From Maylandia zebra (taxonomy: Eukaryota > Chordata > Actinopteri > Cichliformes > Cichlidae): a DNA stretch of 64,000 nucleotides. The notes beneath the pieces are model-generated. The model worked only from the letters and a program-made list of their open reading frames with translations. It made no database searches and had not been told where the DNA came from. Within the stretch, counting starts at the first letter, position 1. Every line of letters begins with the position of its first letter. This document shows positions 11,805 to 22,436 of the stretch, in pieces. A program made the position numbers and the translations under genes. The stretch covers positions 32,426,136 through 32,490,135 of the forward strand of contig NC_135175.1 in the NCBI RefSeq assembly GCF_041146795.1, in the 5' to 3' direction.

Positions 11805-12104
11805 TTACCCTTTAACTAAGAACTAAAATCATCCGTAATGTGGCGATGACAGCATCACACTGTGGTAGTAACGTGATGCTGCGGGTTAACGAGGTACTGC
11901 ACGTTTACAGTTAGTAACTGCAGGTTCACGTGACTGTGAGGTTTTGTTACAAGTTGTTGTCGCTGGTGCAGCTGCTGAGGTTTAGCAGTTTCATTTAACA
12001 CATTTTCCTGAATCTATTTCTAGTTTACTTTTTTCTCTGAGCTTTTGAACTAAACGTTTTCGCTTTTGTTTGTTCATCTTTATCAAACACTTCTTTCACA
12101 AGAA

Positions 12105-12492
12105 ACACTGTGGAGGGGTCTTTTGCGTTAAGAGATTTGATTGGACAATCCAGTGTCAGTACTGGAAATAAACCAATGGGCTGTTTAGGTGCTCGTAGGT
12201 CCTTTATGCAAGAATCAAAATTTCTTATTGAAGCTCATCAGAAAAACTAGAAACTTTCTACCTGCACTCCAAGCTTCTCGGGATCTTGGAGGAATGACAC
12301 GCTCCTTCCCATCCGTAGGCGGAGCTTTCGCATTTTGTTTTTCTCATGTCTGGAACGAACGTCTGGAGCGCAGTGACTCACATGCACAACACATGTGGAG
12401 CTACTTCACGGAGTACTAAATCCTGCCTCGTACTGTTCTCCGGTGGGTTTCTGCACACAGGCTGTCGGGAGAGTTATGAAACTAATGTGTGG
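12105..12492 (+). promoter_or_regulatory. Candidate promoter and first non-coding exon of the HHLA2-like gene
   Basis: Two CCAAT-type boxes are visible, TGATTGGACAA near 12138 and AACCAATGGG near 12171. A GTGAGT donor at 12493-12498 could close a non-coding first exon ending at 12492, about 1 kb before the signal-peptide exon at 13466. No intact TATA box was seen. Entirely inference from position and motifs. Confidence 0.3.
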
Positions 12493-13465
12493 GTGAGTGA
12501 TTCTCATTTTCTTGTTCCTCGCTGTGGTCTGACTGGGTGTGATTTCATACTTGCTGTTTTAATTTTAAGTTTCTGGCCGTCGTAGGACAATTTAGATCTA
12601 ACTAACTCTGTTACTTGTGAACCAGATTATCTGGTTCTAGGTTTGAGACTGTTAAACTCTGCTCATTGATATACATTTTAAAAAATAGTCTGTTTTAATC
12701 GACACATTTGTTTGTTTGTTGTGGTGATTTCTGATACAGCACCTGAAAAAGTAATGAAATCAGCACACATCTGGGATGTTGTAGAAAATAAACTAATCAC
12801 CGAAACATATAAAACATTTTTGTTTAATGGCTCGCGTTTCTGTCTTTGTGAGACATAAAATTTAAAATGAATAACTTATTTGTTGGATGTTTCTTTTGCA
12901 GACCAAGTAGAAAAACGTTGGAATCATTAACAAATGCATTACACTGCTAACACTGTTTTGGCTTTTCTCGATGTAAATTCCATTTCATTCCTTCAGCTGC
13001 TTTGGGGCATTTTCTATTTTCAGGACATATTCCTGAGATTTTTCTGACTTCCATCTACTCATATCTATCTGTAATCTTCCTATTTAGGTTATGCTTGCTT
13101 GATGTCTTACATACCACTAACTGGGAAAATGTACATAACGTTGCTACAGTCTGTATTGGACTTTCTTTTTGAAGAACTTATAATAATCATTCAGTTTTTT
13201 TCAACCGTAGAAAGAGATTTGTCCTCTGTGTTGCATAGTTGGATTTGTTTTGCAGATTTTTCTGTTGTTCTGTGTGTGAACTGAACTGTTGCAGTTAAAA
13301 GAACTGAAAAGGGCAATGACTGTTAACAGCATTTCTTTTTTCAGCCTTGTATTTCAGGCATGTTCAAACTTGACTTAAAGGAATGAAAAACCTGCCTATC
13401 TGGATGTAACTGCCACCATTTTTTTCTGTTCACTGCTGCACCGTCACATGAAATCTTAGAGAAAT

Positions 13466-16400
13466 ATGATCAGGGTCTCCTGCACTATGTTTTTGGTGGT
13501 CGTGGAGTTTCTGTGGATACTGAGAGTTTCCCGAGCAGGTAAGTGAAGCAAATACTGGAGCAGCATGATGCCAAAATATTTACTTTGCTTTAACTTGCCC
13601 TTGATATCACAATATATTCAACTCTTAAGTGTTAATGAAGTGAAACTTTGCTATTTGACTGAGTTTATTAAATCACTACCAAGTATGTACAAGCGTATGC
13701 ACATATTAATGCACATGACATAAAAGCAGCATTATCATAACAAATATACAGCTTTCTTACTTCTTACATCACTATATTTATATAAATCTGTAATTCCCTT
13801 GTAATTCAGCAGATTATATAAGACAATTCTTACATTTTAGTTTCCATGGAGCAAAGGTAATGTCAAAATATTTTGCTTATCTCAAGCAAAAGGCTGAATG
13901 GAAATAATAAAACTTTATACAAGCAGATCTGTAAAACAAAAATTTGTAATTTTTAATGGACCAGTTGTAACCACAAGCCACTGTTTTCCAGTTACGGGTC
14001 CACAGGGACACATAATGAGACTGAAGTTGTTTAGTTGATCACATTAGCCTGTATGAGAGGTTTGATATTCACACTGTTACCTGTATGTTGAAAACAGTCG
14101 CCCAATGTTAGTCTCTGCTTCTCCTGCCGAGACACAAATGACACTAACAGGACAATAATTAAAAGTAAATATCTGCTGTAAATTAAATGTCATCTCCCAC
14201 TAACACAGTCTTTAACTGATTCTCAGACTCTCAGGTCTCCTGTATTTTTATGGAGAGATGCATCTTGCCGTGCAGCTTCCATGGCAGTTCTGAACCTGTT
14301 GTCCACTGGTTTAAGACAGAAGGAAACCTTCGTGTCCATTCATACTACGGTGACCAAGACCAGCTTGTAATACAACACCAGCGCTTCAGAAGTAGGACTT
14401 CACTTTTCAAGGATCAGGTCTACAGAGGAAACGCCTCACTCCAGCTGACAGAGGTGAACGTTCAGGATGAGGGGAGATACCAGTGCTACACCAGCACCAT
14501 CAGTGGAAACACAGAAATGTTCATCATCCTGAATGTGGACGGTAAAGAAATAAATATATAAAATGAAAATCAAGTGGCACCTTCTATGGAGTCAAAGCAT
14601 CATGAATATACATTTATTTTAACTAGCGCTGTCAGCGTTAATGTTGTTAAAATAACATTTACACCATAACCGCATTAACGGGGCAAATCTCCGTTAGTGA
14701 GTAAGCGCGGATCGCCCTGTGCATGGGACTGCACGCAAACAGAAATTTGCCCCGTTGATGCGGTTATGGTGTAAATGTCATTTTAATGAGATTAACACTG
14801 ACAGCACAAGTTTTAACACTTATTTGCACATATGAAGTAAATAACAAGTAAATACCAACAACACAACACTCACAAGCTAATGGATGCAAATTTGGGTGTG
14901 CGGGCAGGTGGCACGGACCTGTTTTGTTTTGTTTTTGTTTGTTTTTTTTGGGGGGGGGGGGGGGGGGGGGTTACAATAATGGGGATACTACATGGTTGTG
15001 AAAAGATGGTCACACATCTTCTCCAATAAATACAGTACTGGTGGAGCCTGGAAGATGAGGTCAGGGTTCCAACCTTATGTGTTGGTCTAAATCCTCTGAC
15101 TGAGAATACTGTATTTTAAAATACTTAAAATATATATCCAGTTATTACCCCTGGTTCTACTCTACTTGACTAATAGCAGCATTAGCACCAGAGCAGAATG
15201 ACCAGCTCTGATGGAGTTAGGTTAGACTCACTTTGTCATTTCATTTTTTTAAGGGAAAAGACTAATGCTGCCACATTTACACCCCTACACAACAAATTCA
15301 AGCATAAACAACCTAAAACCACATCACAAACCCGTTTGCACAATAACCATAAACGTACAGTAGACTCATATCAAGTAGTTCATGTCTTAAAGACCATCTC
15401 ATGAACTGATGATATTTTTTTACTTATACAAGGGGTTGCCAGCTTTCAAAAACCGACTCGTATAGGCCTATGTTCTCCAAAATAAGTGTCCTCCTCAGTC
15501 ATGCTGCTACATTTGGTGTACATGCTCTAATTTACTATTAACTAAATAATTATAATGGACTTGGTTGTTACCATAATAATGTGGGTTTTTTACATTGTCA
15601 TCACCAAATCATTTGACTTCATCTTGACTTATAGTTGTAAAAGTGTGTCAGCACAATTCAGCTGAGAGGCAAAGGGACCATTTTGGGGTTAGAAGCCCCA
15701 GAGCCTGTGTGTAACACCAGGGCTGAGACATAGTATTTTAATATCACACTTCAAATTATGAAAAGAATACGATACATGCTATGTCATTAATTAATAACTA
15801 TATTTTGAAATGCTGCGTCAAAAAACTATGACAAATTCTATATTTTATTGTGGTCTGAGATTCACAAATTACACATTTTTTTTGTTGAATTAAATCATGT
15901 TAACATGAAATAAACAGAAAAGACTAGTTGAGACAACAAACTCTCTTTCTGACCTTTTTAGTAAAGTTTTTTCTTTGTTTTTTCTTTTTCAGCTCCAGTC
16001 CACTTCAAATACATAAAAAATATATGACACATGCTACATCATTAATCATTATCTGTATTTTGAAATGCTGTGTCAAAACACTAAGACAAATGTTATATTT
16101 TACTGTGGTATGACATTCAAGAATTACATGATTTTTGTTAAATTAAATCATGTTAACATGAAATAAACAGAAAAGACAAGAAAATCTCTTTCTGACTTTT
16201 TTAGTAATTATTTTTCTTTTGTTTTGTTTATTTCTTCTTTTTTTCAGCTCCAGTCCGTAAAGTCGATCTCCAACAAGTAGGACAAAGGATCACCTGCAGC
16301 TCAGAGGGGATCTACCCTCAACCTGAGATCACCTGGTCCACCAGCCCTTCATCCAGCATCACCAACAACAAAACAACAGTCCATCAGACTGAGCAGCAGC

Positions 16401-17826
16401 TTTACAGCATCACCAGTTCTCTGATACTTCCAAACAGTGACATGGATCTGAATTACAGCTGTGCAGTCAGCACTCGCAGAAACAGGAAGAGTGCAACCTT
16501 CAGGCAACAAGGTGAGTTTAACATCTCATTTGGAAAATAAGAGTTCCACCTTTTAAAATCTTCATTTAGGTTTGAAAAGTTGTTGAAGTCATTTTGTTCT
16601 TTTCTTAAACGTTAGACCTTACTTTTTTGTATTTCATGTAATCAAAGGAAATATTAGTCTATCCTTCAGAGTTTGGTGTCTGAGGATAAGTCTCTACAGA
16701 TATTAAAGAAATTAAGTCACGTTGTAATGAGTCATCAGCTTATACACACTAGAAAGGTGAAACCAAACATTTTAAATTAGAATCAAATAAAAAATGGGTT
16801 TTTTTGTGTTTGCATCTGTTTTTTCAGGATTAGTGACTGAGAGCCAGTCTGAAACAATAATCCACTGTTCCCCCTCACACACCCCTGTAACAAACCTCAT
16901 CTGGAGATTCAACCACAGTCAGATCATCCTGACAAAGACTAACAGTCAGTACACAGTCTCAGAGGAGTGGAAGCAGCATGTAAAGGACGTGTCAGAGTCA
17001 GGCAGCCTCACACTGCAGGACTTATCCTCAGATCAGGAGGGAACATACACGTGTGAACTCGCTGATGCTGTGGAGGCTAAAATAACTAATATCCTTGTGA
17101 AGATCAATGAAGGTAAATTAACATCATTATTTTCCTTTTTATGGGTGTAAGCATAGCAAAAAAAACACACTGCAATTTTTGAATATCAGATATCAGTGGG
17201 GAAAATGTTTTGCTCGATACCGTTACTGATATAACTGAGTAATCTGTCAGGAACACTGTCAATATTTTGTTTTGTTTTTTTAATAAAAAAGTTTTTCCCC
17301 GCGTGTGATGATGATGGTGGAGTGGACTGAGCTGATCAAACTGACTCTTTTCTTCCCTCCTTTTTAAAGATTAATATCACAGACATTTTTATATTCCCTG
17401 GTCCACATTTATTTACAATTTATTTACCTGTTGCCATGGTGAACTGTGCTAATAAAGCTCCATTGATGATGTTTTGCTGCCAGACTCAGAGTTGTTCATC
17501 TCACAGCTAATAAACTCAAAATGCATTTTTAAATTCTTCCAAGGAAAAAAATCAGTTATCTGACCTCTTTTTCATTTCAGGGAATTCATCTAATGTTGGA
17601 GCAATCGTAGGAGTGGTCATTGCAGTCATTGTAGTTTTAGGCTTATTAGTAACTCTCCTGGTACTGCGGAATAATCAGGTAAAAAGACATTTTACACACA
17701 GTATTTAATTCCATCTTAATATTGTGTTTGTTGTTTGAAGTGATGATTTTTCATGGTTTGTAAAACATTCCTCAGGTTACAAAGAATGTGAGAAAACTTT
17801 CAAGAGTGAAACCAGAACATGATTAA
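13466..17826 (+). CDS. HHLA2-like B7-family membrane receptor (V-C-V), six exons
   Basis: Joined exons 13466-13538, 14227-14541, 16248-16511, 16828-17112, 17581-17678 and 17776-17826 all have AG/GT borders. Every intron is phase 1 except the last (phase 0), giving 361 residues and TAA. Residues 1-24 form a signal peptide (MIRVSCTMFLVVVEF). Residues 25-129 form a V-type Ig domain with CILPCSF, VHWF and DEGRYQCY. Residues 130-217 form a C-type domain (ITCSSEGIYPQPEITW, YSCAVS). Residues 218-312 form a second V-like domain (IIHCSPS, LIWRF, DQEGTYTC). A membrane helix spans about 319-341, followed by a 20-residue basic tail without ITIM or ITAM. Human HHLA2 has the same V-C-V order and a VHSYY motif at the matching place, so HHLA2-like is my call. 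HHLA2 is a T-cell co-regulatory ligand; function here is inferred. VTCN1/CD276 relatives are the alternative. N-glycosylation sites are visible (GNAS, NYS, NHS). Confidence 0.85.
14626..14807. mobile_element. Hairpin MITE in intron 2 of the HHLA2-like gene
   Basis: Ends GCGCTGTCAGCGTTAAT and TTAACACTGACAGCAC are inverted. Inside them about 42-base arms around ACACCATAACCGCATTAACG (left) and TGATGCGGTTATGGTGT (right) are nearly perfect complements. This is a foldback DNA element of about 180 bases. No transposase is encoded. A hAT-type origin is possible but the target duplication is unclear. Confidence 0.75.
14950..14970. repeat. (G)21 homopolymer
   Basis: An unbroken run of G lies within intron 2. 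Runs this long are prone to sequencing and assembly error, and could form quadruplex DNA. Confidence 0.95.
15738..16257 (+). repeat. Tandem duplication containing a decoy splice acceptor before exon 3
   Basis: About 260 bases are repeated head to tail: 15738-15999 and 16000-16257 share AAATGCTG.GTCAAAA, AAATCATGTTAACATGAAAT, TCTCTTTCTGAC and TTTTTCAGCTCCAGTCC. The first copy therefore carries a duplicate polypyrimidine-AG at 15991-15992. Its following sequence leaves the exon after 8 bases, so it cannot supply the C domain. Confidence 0.8.
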
Positions 17827-17935
17827 ATCTTATGTCTTAAAACACAGAGCAGCTCTCTGTGAACAGTGTGGAATCTAAAGGTCTAAACTGTTCTCTGCGT
17901 TCAGTCTAGTTTCTAGTTTTTTTTTTATATGATTT

Positions 17936-17941
17936 AATAAA
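17936..17941 (+). terminator. Candidate polyadenylation signal of the HHLA2-like gene
   Basis: AATAAA lies about 110 bases after the stop codon in an AT-rich stretch. It is the nearest canonical signal on this strand. Confidence 0.45.
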
Positions 17942-18289
17942 TAATTAATAGATTATTACTAATTCATTTGAATTCAGGATTGAAATTATTTCACCACTAT
18001 GCATAACTGATATGTTATGGTGGAAGCTGGTGCAGCTGGAATCACTGCAGTTTATTTAAATCTGTAGAAGTTGTGCTTCATGATGAATACACAGTATGTG
18101 ATTGTTTTTATTGTCATTTAACAGAAATGCTTCTTTTCATGACTCACTGAAGCCAGTTTTCCTGTGAGGAAAGAAATGCCACGTGACACCAAACAATATT
18201 TACAAGGGAGTCTTAGGGTCACGTGAAGGTAAAATAATGTTTTATCAGTTTTTACACTAAAAGTGTCCCACAGAGTGCTGCGACTTTTG

Positions 18290-18435
18290 TCCAAACTTCT
18301 GCAGTATTAGAAAAAAACCTCAACAAGCAGACGAGTGAGGACTTTGATGCTGGGAAGGAAACAGAAAGAAGAGTCTGTCTCCTGAATTCAAACTGGGAGC
18401 TGGTTCCACTGGAGAAGATTCTGAAAGCTGGTATT
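18290..18435 (-). mobile_element. Decayed L2-like LINE fragment
   Basis: AAACCTCAACAAGCAGACGA and AAGAGTCTGTCTCCTGAATTC..GGAGCTGGTTCCACTGGAGA match the antisense of the better L2 copy at 19740-19790 and of another relic at 54105-54250. Heavily mutated, no open frame. Confidence 0.6.
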
Positions 18436-19259
18436 GAAATGTTTTTTCATCTGTAATTATTTTTCCATGTAATTCTCAAAGCAGTATTAATATGTTCAGT
18501 TTAATGAGTACAGTTTACTTTCGATTTTTTAAATATTTTAAAAAACATTTTCAATGCCAACTTTGAATGCTCACATTGTTTCTGGAATCAAATTAGGAGC
18601 TGAAATAATTTTGTCTCTCATGTAAACTCAACAGGAACTTTCATAGATGGTAAACCTGCTTTATATCTGTTTTTTGAAGTCATCTGGCTAACTCGTGATT
18701 TCAGTGTGAATGGTACCACAGTTTGAGCACTTTGCATGGATGTTTTTATCTATTAGACTCTTGTTTCTACTCTGGATTTAAACAGTAAATTCGATTTGAA
18801 TCTGGGAAATTTTGACAGTCATAAATATGATAATTCAGATAAGTACATTTACATATTTTTGTATCTATTAAAAGGAAGCTGACACACGCAAGACTTTATC
18901 AAAGGTGTGAGCATCACAGCAGATGCCTTTGTGTCAAAGTAGCTGAAGATAAAACACAGAAAAACATGAAGGTGATTTTCCTGTTCTGGGATTTTATAAA
19001 AATTATCTGCAGTACATCAAAAATGAAAGAAAACCATTAATCAACACATGAACATTACCTCTGAAGTTACAGCGGTTTTATTAGAGACACGGCTAAGCGT
19101 TTTGCATTTTGCTTAATTTTAAAAAGTTTAAATTTGTTCAATATTGAACAGCAGAAATTAGGTTTACTTTTCGGAAGTAAGTAAAAGGGGGAAAAAAACA
19201 TCGGCCGACAGCGCTGTAAACAACGGTAGACTTGTGCGTAACAAGCAAGCGAATAATGC

Positions 19260-19300
<41 letters not shown>

Positions 19301-19439
19301 GTGCATGAAGTGTGATTTTTATCCTGAAAAGTCAGCAAAAGTCAGAGGGAATTCATGACGATGTTTATGTGAAGCGTAGTTTGGATCTTCTTTTGCTGCT
19401 GGCTCGGTCAATATTGTTTGGAGAGAGATAAAACTAACA
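18436..19439. other. Intergenic, no gene recognised; (GA)n at 19264-19299
   Basis: AT-rich sequence downstream of the HHLA2-like gene. A 36-base (AG)n microsatellite is the only clear structure; the serine/leucine-rich open frames over it are artefacts. Confidence 0.7.
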
Positions 19440-20240
19440 GCCATATGATCAGCGCAAAAAGGGCCTGGGGTGAGAGAAGGAAGACAGGATAAAGACATGC
19501 TGTGGAAGAGAGACAGAGGTTAATAACAGATATGATTCAATGCAGAGAGGTCTGTTAATACATAGTGAGTGAGAAAGGTGACTGGAAAGGAAAAACTCAA
19601 TGCATCATGGGAATCCCCCAGCACTCTACACCTATTGCAGCATAACTAAGGGAGGATTCAGGGTCACCTGGTCCAGCCCTAACTATATGCTTTAGCAAAA
19701 AGGAAAGTTTTAAGCCTAATCTTGAAAGTAGAGATAGTGTCTGTCTCCCGAATCCAAACTGGAAGCTGGTTCCACAGAAGAGGGGCCTGAAAACTGAAGG
19801 CTCTGCCTCCCATTCTACTTTTAAATACTCTAGGAACAACAAGTAGGCCTGCAGAGCGAGAGTGAAGTGCTCTAATAGGGTGATATGGTACTACAAGGTC
19901 ATTAAGATAAGATGGGGCCTGATTATTTAAGACCTTGTATGTGAGGAGCAGGATTTTGAATTCAATTCTGGATTTAACAGGAAGCCAATGAAGGGAAGCC
20001 AAAACAGGAGAAATATGCTCTCTCTTTCTAGTCCCTGTAAGGACTCTTGCTGCAGCATTTTGGATTAGCTGAAGGCTTTTCAGTGAGTTTTTTGGACATC
20101 CTGATAATAATGAATTACAGTCGTCCAGCCTGGAACTAATAAATGCATGAACTAGTTTTTCAGCGTCACTCTGAGACAGGATATTTCTAATTTTAGAGAT
20201 GTTGCGCAAATGGAAGAAAGCATTTAACATGTCAGGTCTG
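19440..20240 (-). mobile_element. L2/Maui-like LINE: end of reverse transcriptase ORF plus 3' UTR part
   Basis: The minus-strand frame 20230-19679 reads as the C-terminal part of an L2-clade RT protein: SRLDDCNSLLSGCPKNSLKS, LQLIQNAAARVLTGTRK, SPVLASLHWLPVKSRIEFKI, LLLTYKVLNNQAPSYL and a WNQLPVWIRE..FKIRLKTFLF end. About 240 bases of the typical L2 3' UTR follow (CTAGTCC..GATTCCC). The 5' end is truncated near 20240 and the last part of the UTR is missing. The frame is open, so the copy is fairly recent. Confidence 0.85.
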
Positions 20241-21060
20241 CCATTCTAACCCAATCAGCCTGACATGATGATCTCCAGCCTTGTGCTCGTCAACATTCTC
20301 ACCTGAGTTAAGAAGACGATTACTGAAATGGTCTCAGCAGGTCCTTTAATGACAGTGCAGTGGTAAGGGGTTTTTTTTGGGATTAAGTTCATTTTCATGG
20401 CAAAGAAGGACGATGCAATTCATCTGATCACTCTTCATAACATTCTGGAGTGTATGCAAATTGCTATTATAAAACTTAAGCAGCAACTTTTCCAATTTCC
20501 AATATTTATGTAATTCTCACCACGACTGTATACTCTTGAAGGAATCACATCCTGACTCACTATTGATCACATCTGGACGTTCACTCGGAGAGACTCTGCT
20601 TCAGTTACAAATACACTGGGTGCCCCCATCAGCTCATTAAAGGGGGTACCCATGAAAACCATTCATGGTGTTTTCAAGAGAATTAAAATATTTTAATCAG
20701 CTTTCTACAGTTTTACATTTCAGTTATTTCATATGAAATATGTCTGTTTAATGTGAGGTAGATGTGGACACTGACTTTGTTGCTCCTTGGCTGTTATGGT
20801 ACAGTGCAGCTTTTTGAGTTTATTATCTAACACTTAATGAAAATACTTATTCAAAAAATATTTTTGTTTATAATTACTTTTATTATATTTTGTTGTATAT
20901 ATATTTTTGCCAAATACAGTATGTTTCACACTTTCAGGTCTGGTCTCTGTTGTTGATTATGTTCTATAGATTTAAATAGCTTAGACTTTTTCATTTTTGT
21001 AACACCACCTGGTAAATCAGTCCAACTGTAATCCAAGTGTGATTTTGGAGGAAAGACAGA
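20241..21060. other. No gene recognised
   Basis: AT-rich sequence without convincing exons, TIRs or retroelement protein on either strand. Confidence 0.6.
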
Positions 21061-21075
21061 CAGTGTTTTTGTTTT

Positions 21076-21300
21076 TCAAATCAAATCACTTTTATTATCA
21101 CATGTGCAGGTACGCTGGTACATTACATGCGAGTGAAATTCTTGTGTGCGAGCTTCACAAGCAACAGCGTTGCGCAAAAATACAATAAAATAAAACAAGC
21201 AAAATATAAGGACGGCTAAATCTTTTCCTTCGATAAAGATCGATGTCAAGCAAACAACTACGGGATACAACTGAAATACTTATTCACAACATCTTAATTA
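21076..21300 (-). mobile_element. 3' end of the LINE family seen at 36488-37485
   Basis: TCAAATCAAATCACTTTTAT, CACATGTGCAGGTACGCTGG and GCGAGTGAAATTCTTGTGTG match 36496-36600 closely. The element is minus-strand with a (GATTT)n tail at 21077. No RT frame survives, so it is 5'-truncated. Confidence 0.75.
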
Positions 21301-21449
21301 TATACGTAAAATAAGACAACCGAAACATGTCGAACCCCAGAAGCAAAAGCTGAGATACAGATGAAAGGCTGCTGAACACGGATGCACAGCAGACGAGGAG
21401 GAGCTCGGTGGATAGATTCATGTTTATATAACTGCTCGATCATATATTA

Positions 21450-22404
21450 AGTCAGAAGTAGGACTTCACTTTCCAAGGATCAGGTCTCCAGAGGAAACGC
21501 CTCACTCCAGCTGACAGAGGTGAACATTCAGGATGAGGGGAGATACCAGTGCCACACCAGCACCATCAGTGAAATGTTCATCATCCTGAATGTGGACGGT
21601 AACAAAACTCTTTTTAAAAAGAGAGGAAAGACTAAAGCTGCCACGTTTACAGCCTACGCAAGAAATTGAACCACAAACAACATCTTGAACCCGTATTATT
21701 AACTAAATAATTATAATAGTCTGAGTTGTTACTACAATACCTAATCAGTGATGTGGTTATTCAGCATTGTCATTCCCAAATCATATGACCTCTGACCTTT
21801 GACTCATAGTTGTTAAAGTGTGTCAGAGGAATTCAGCTGAGAGCCAAAGGGACTTTCTGAGGTTTGAAGCCCCGAGGCCTGTCTGTGACACCAGGACTGA
21901 TCCAGAGTCATTTTTATAACACTTCAAATACATAAAGAATACATGACATGTTACATCATTAATCATTATCTGTATTTAGAAATGCTTTGTCAAAACACTA
22001 AGACGAATGTTATATTTTACTGTGGTCAGATTCAGATTCAATTTTCAGAAAAGGAAAATTGTGACATGAAAATCTCTTTCTGACTTCTTTAGAAATATAT
22101 TTTTCTTTTGGTTTTTTTTAATTCTTAGAGGGGTTTTTTCAGCACCAGTCTGTAAAGTTAATCTCCAAAGAGTAGGACAAAGGATCACCTGCAGCTCAGA
22201 CGGGATCTACCCTCACCCTGAGCCCACCTGGTCCACCAGTCCTTCATCCAGCATCACCACCAACAACACAACAGCCCAATAGACTGAGCAGCAGCTTTAC
22301 AGCATCAGCAGTTCTCTGATACTTCCAAACAGTGACATGGATCTATATTACATCTGTGCAGTCAGCACTGGCAGAAACAGGAAGAGAGCAACCTTCAGAA
22401 AAAG
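21450..22404 (+). pseudogene. HHLA2-like relic: half V exon and a C exon with a stop
   Basis: 21450-21599 repeats the second half of exon 2 of the intact gene (AGAAGTAGGACTTCACTTTC..GAATGTGGACGGTAA) with a 12-base loss near the end; the first half is gone. The intron between the exons is also paralogous (21830-21900 versus 15660-15725). The C-type exon opens after the AG at 22142 and matches 16248-16511, but GTCCATCAG has become GCCCAATAG, an in-frame stop near 22282. A transcript could not make the receptor. Confidence 0.8.
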
Positions 22405-22436
22405 AGATTATACATCCATCCAGTGGAACATTTTCA

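Noticed and set aside
10896..11826. Plus-strand 188-residue frame and neighbours over 10896-11826
   Set aside because: GC-rich antisense of the RTE/Rex3-like reverse transcriptase.
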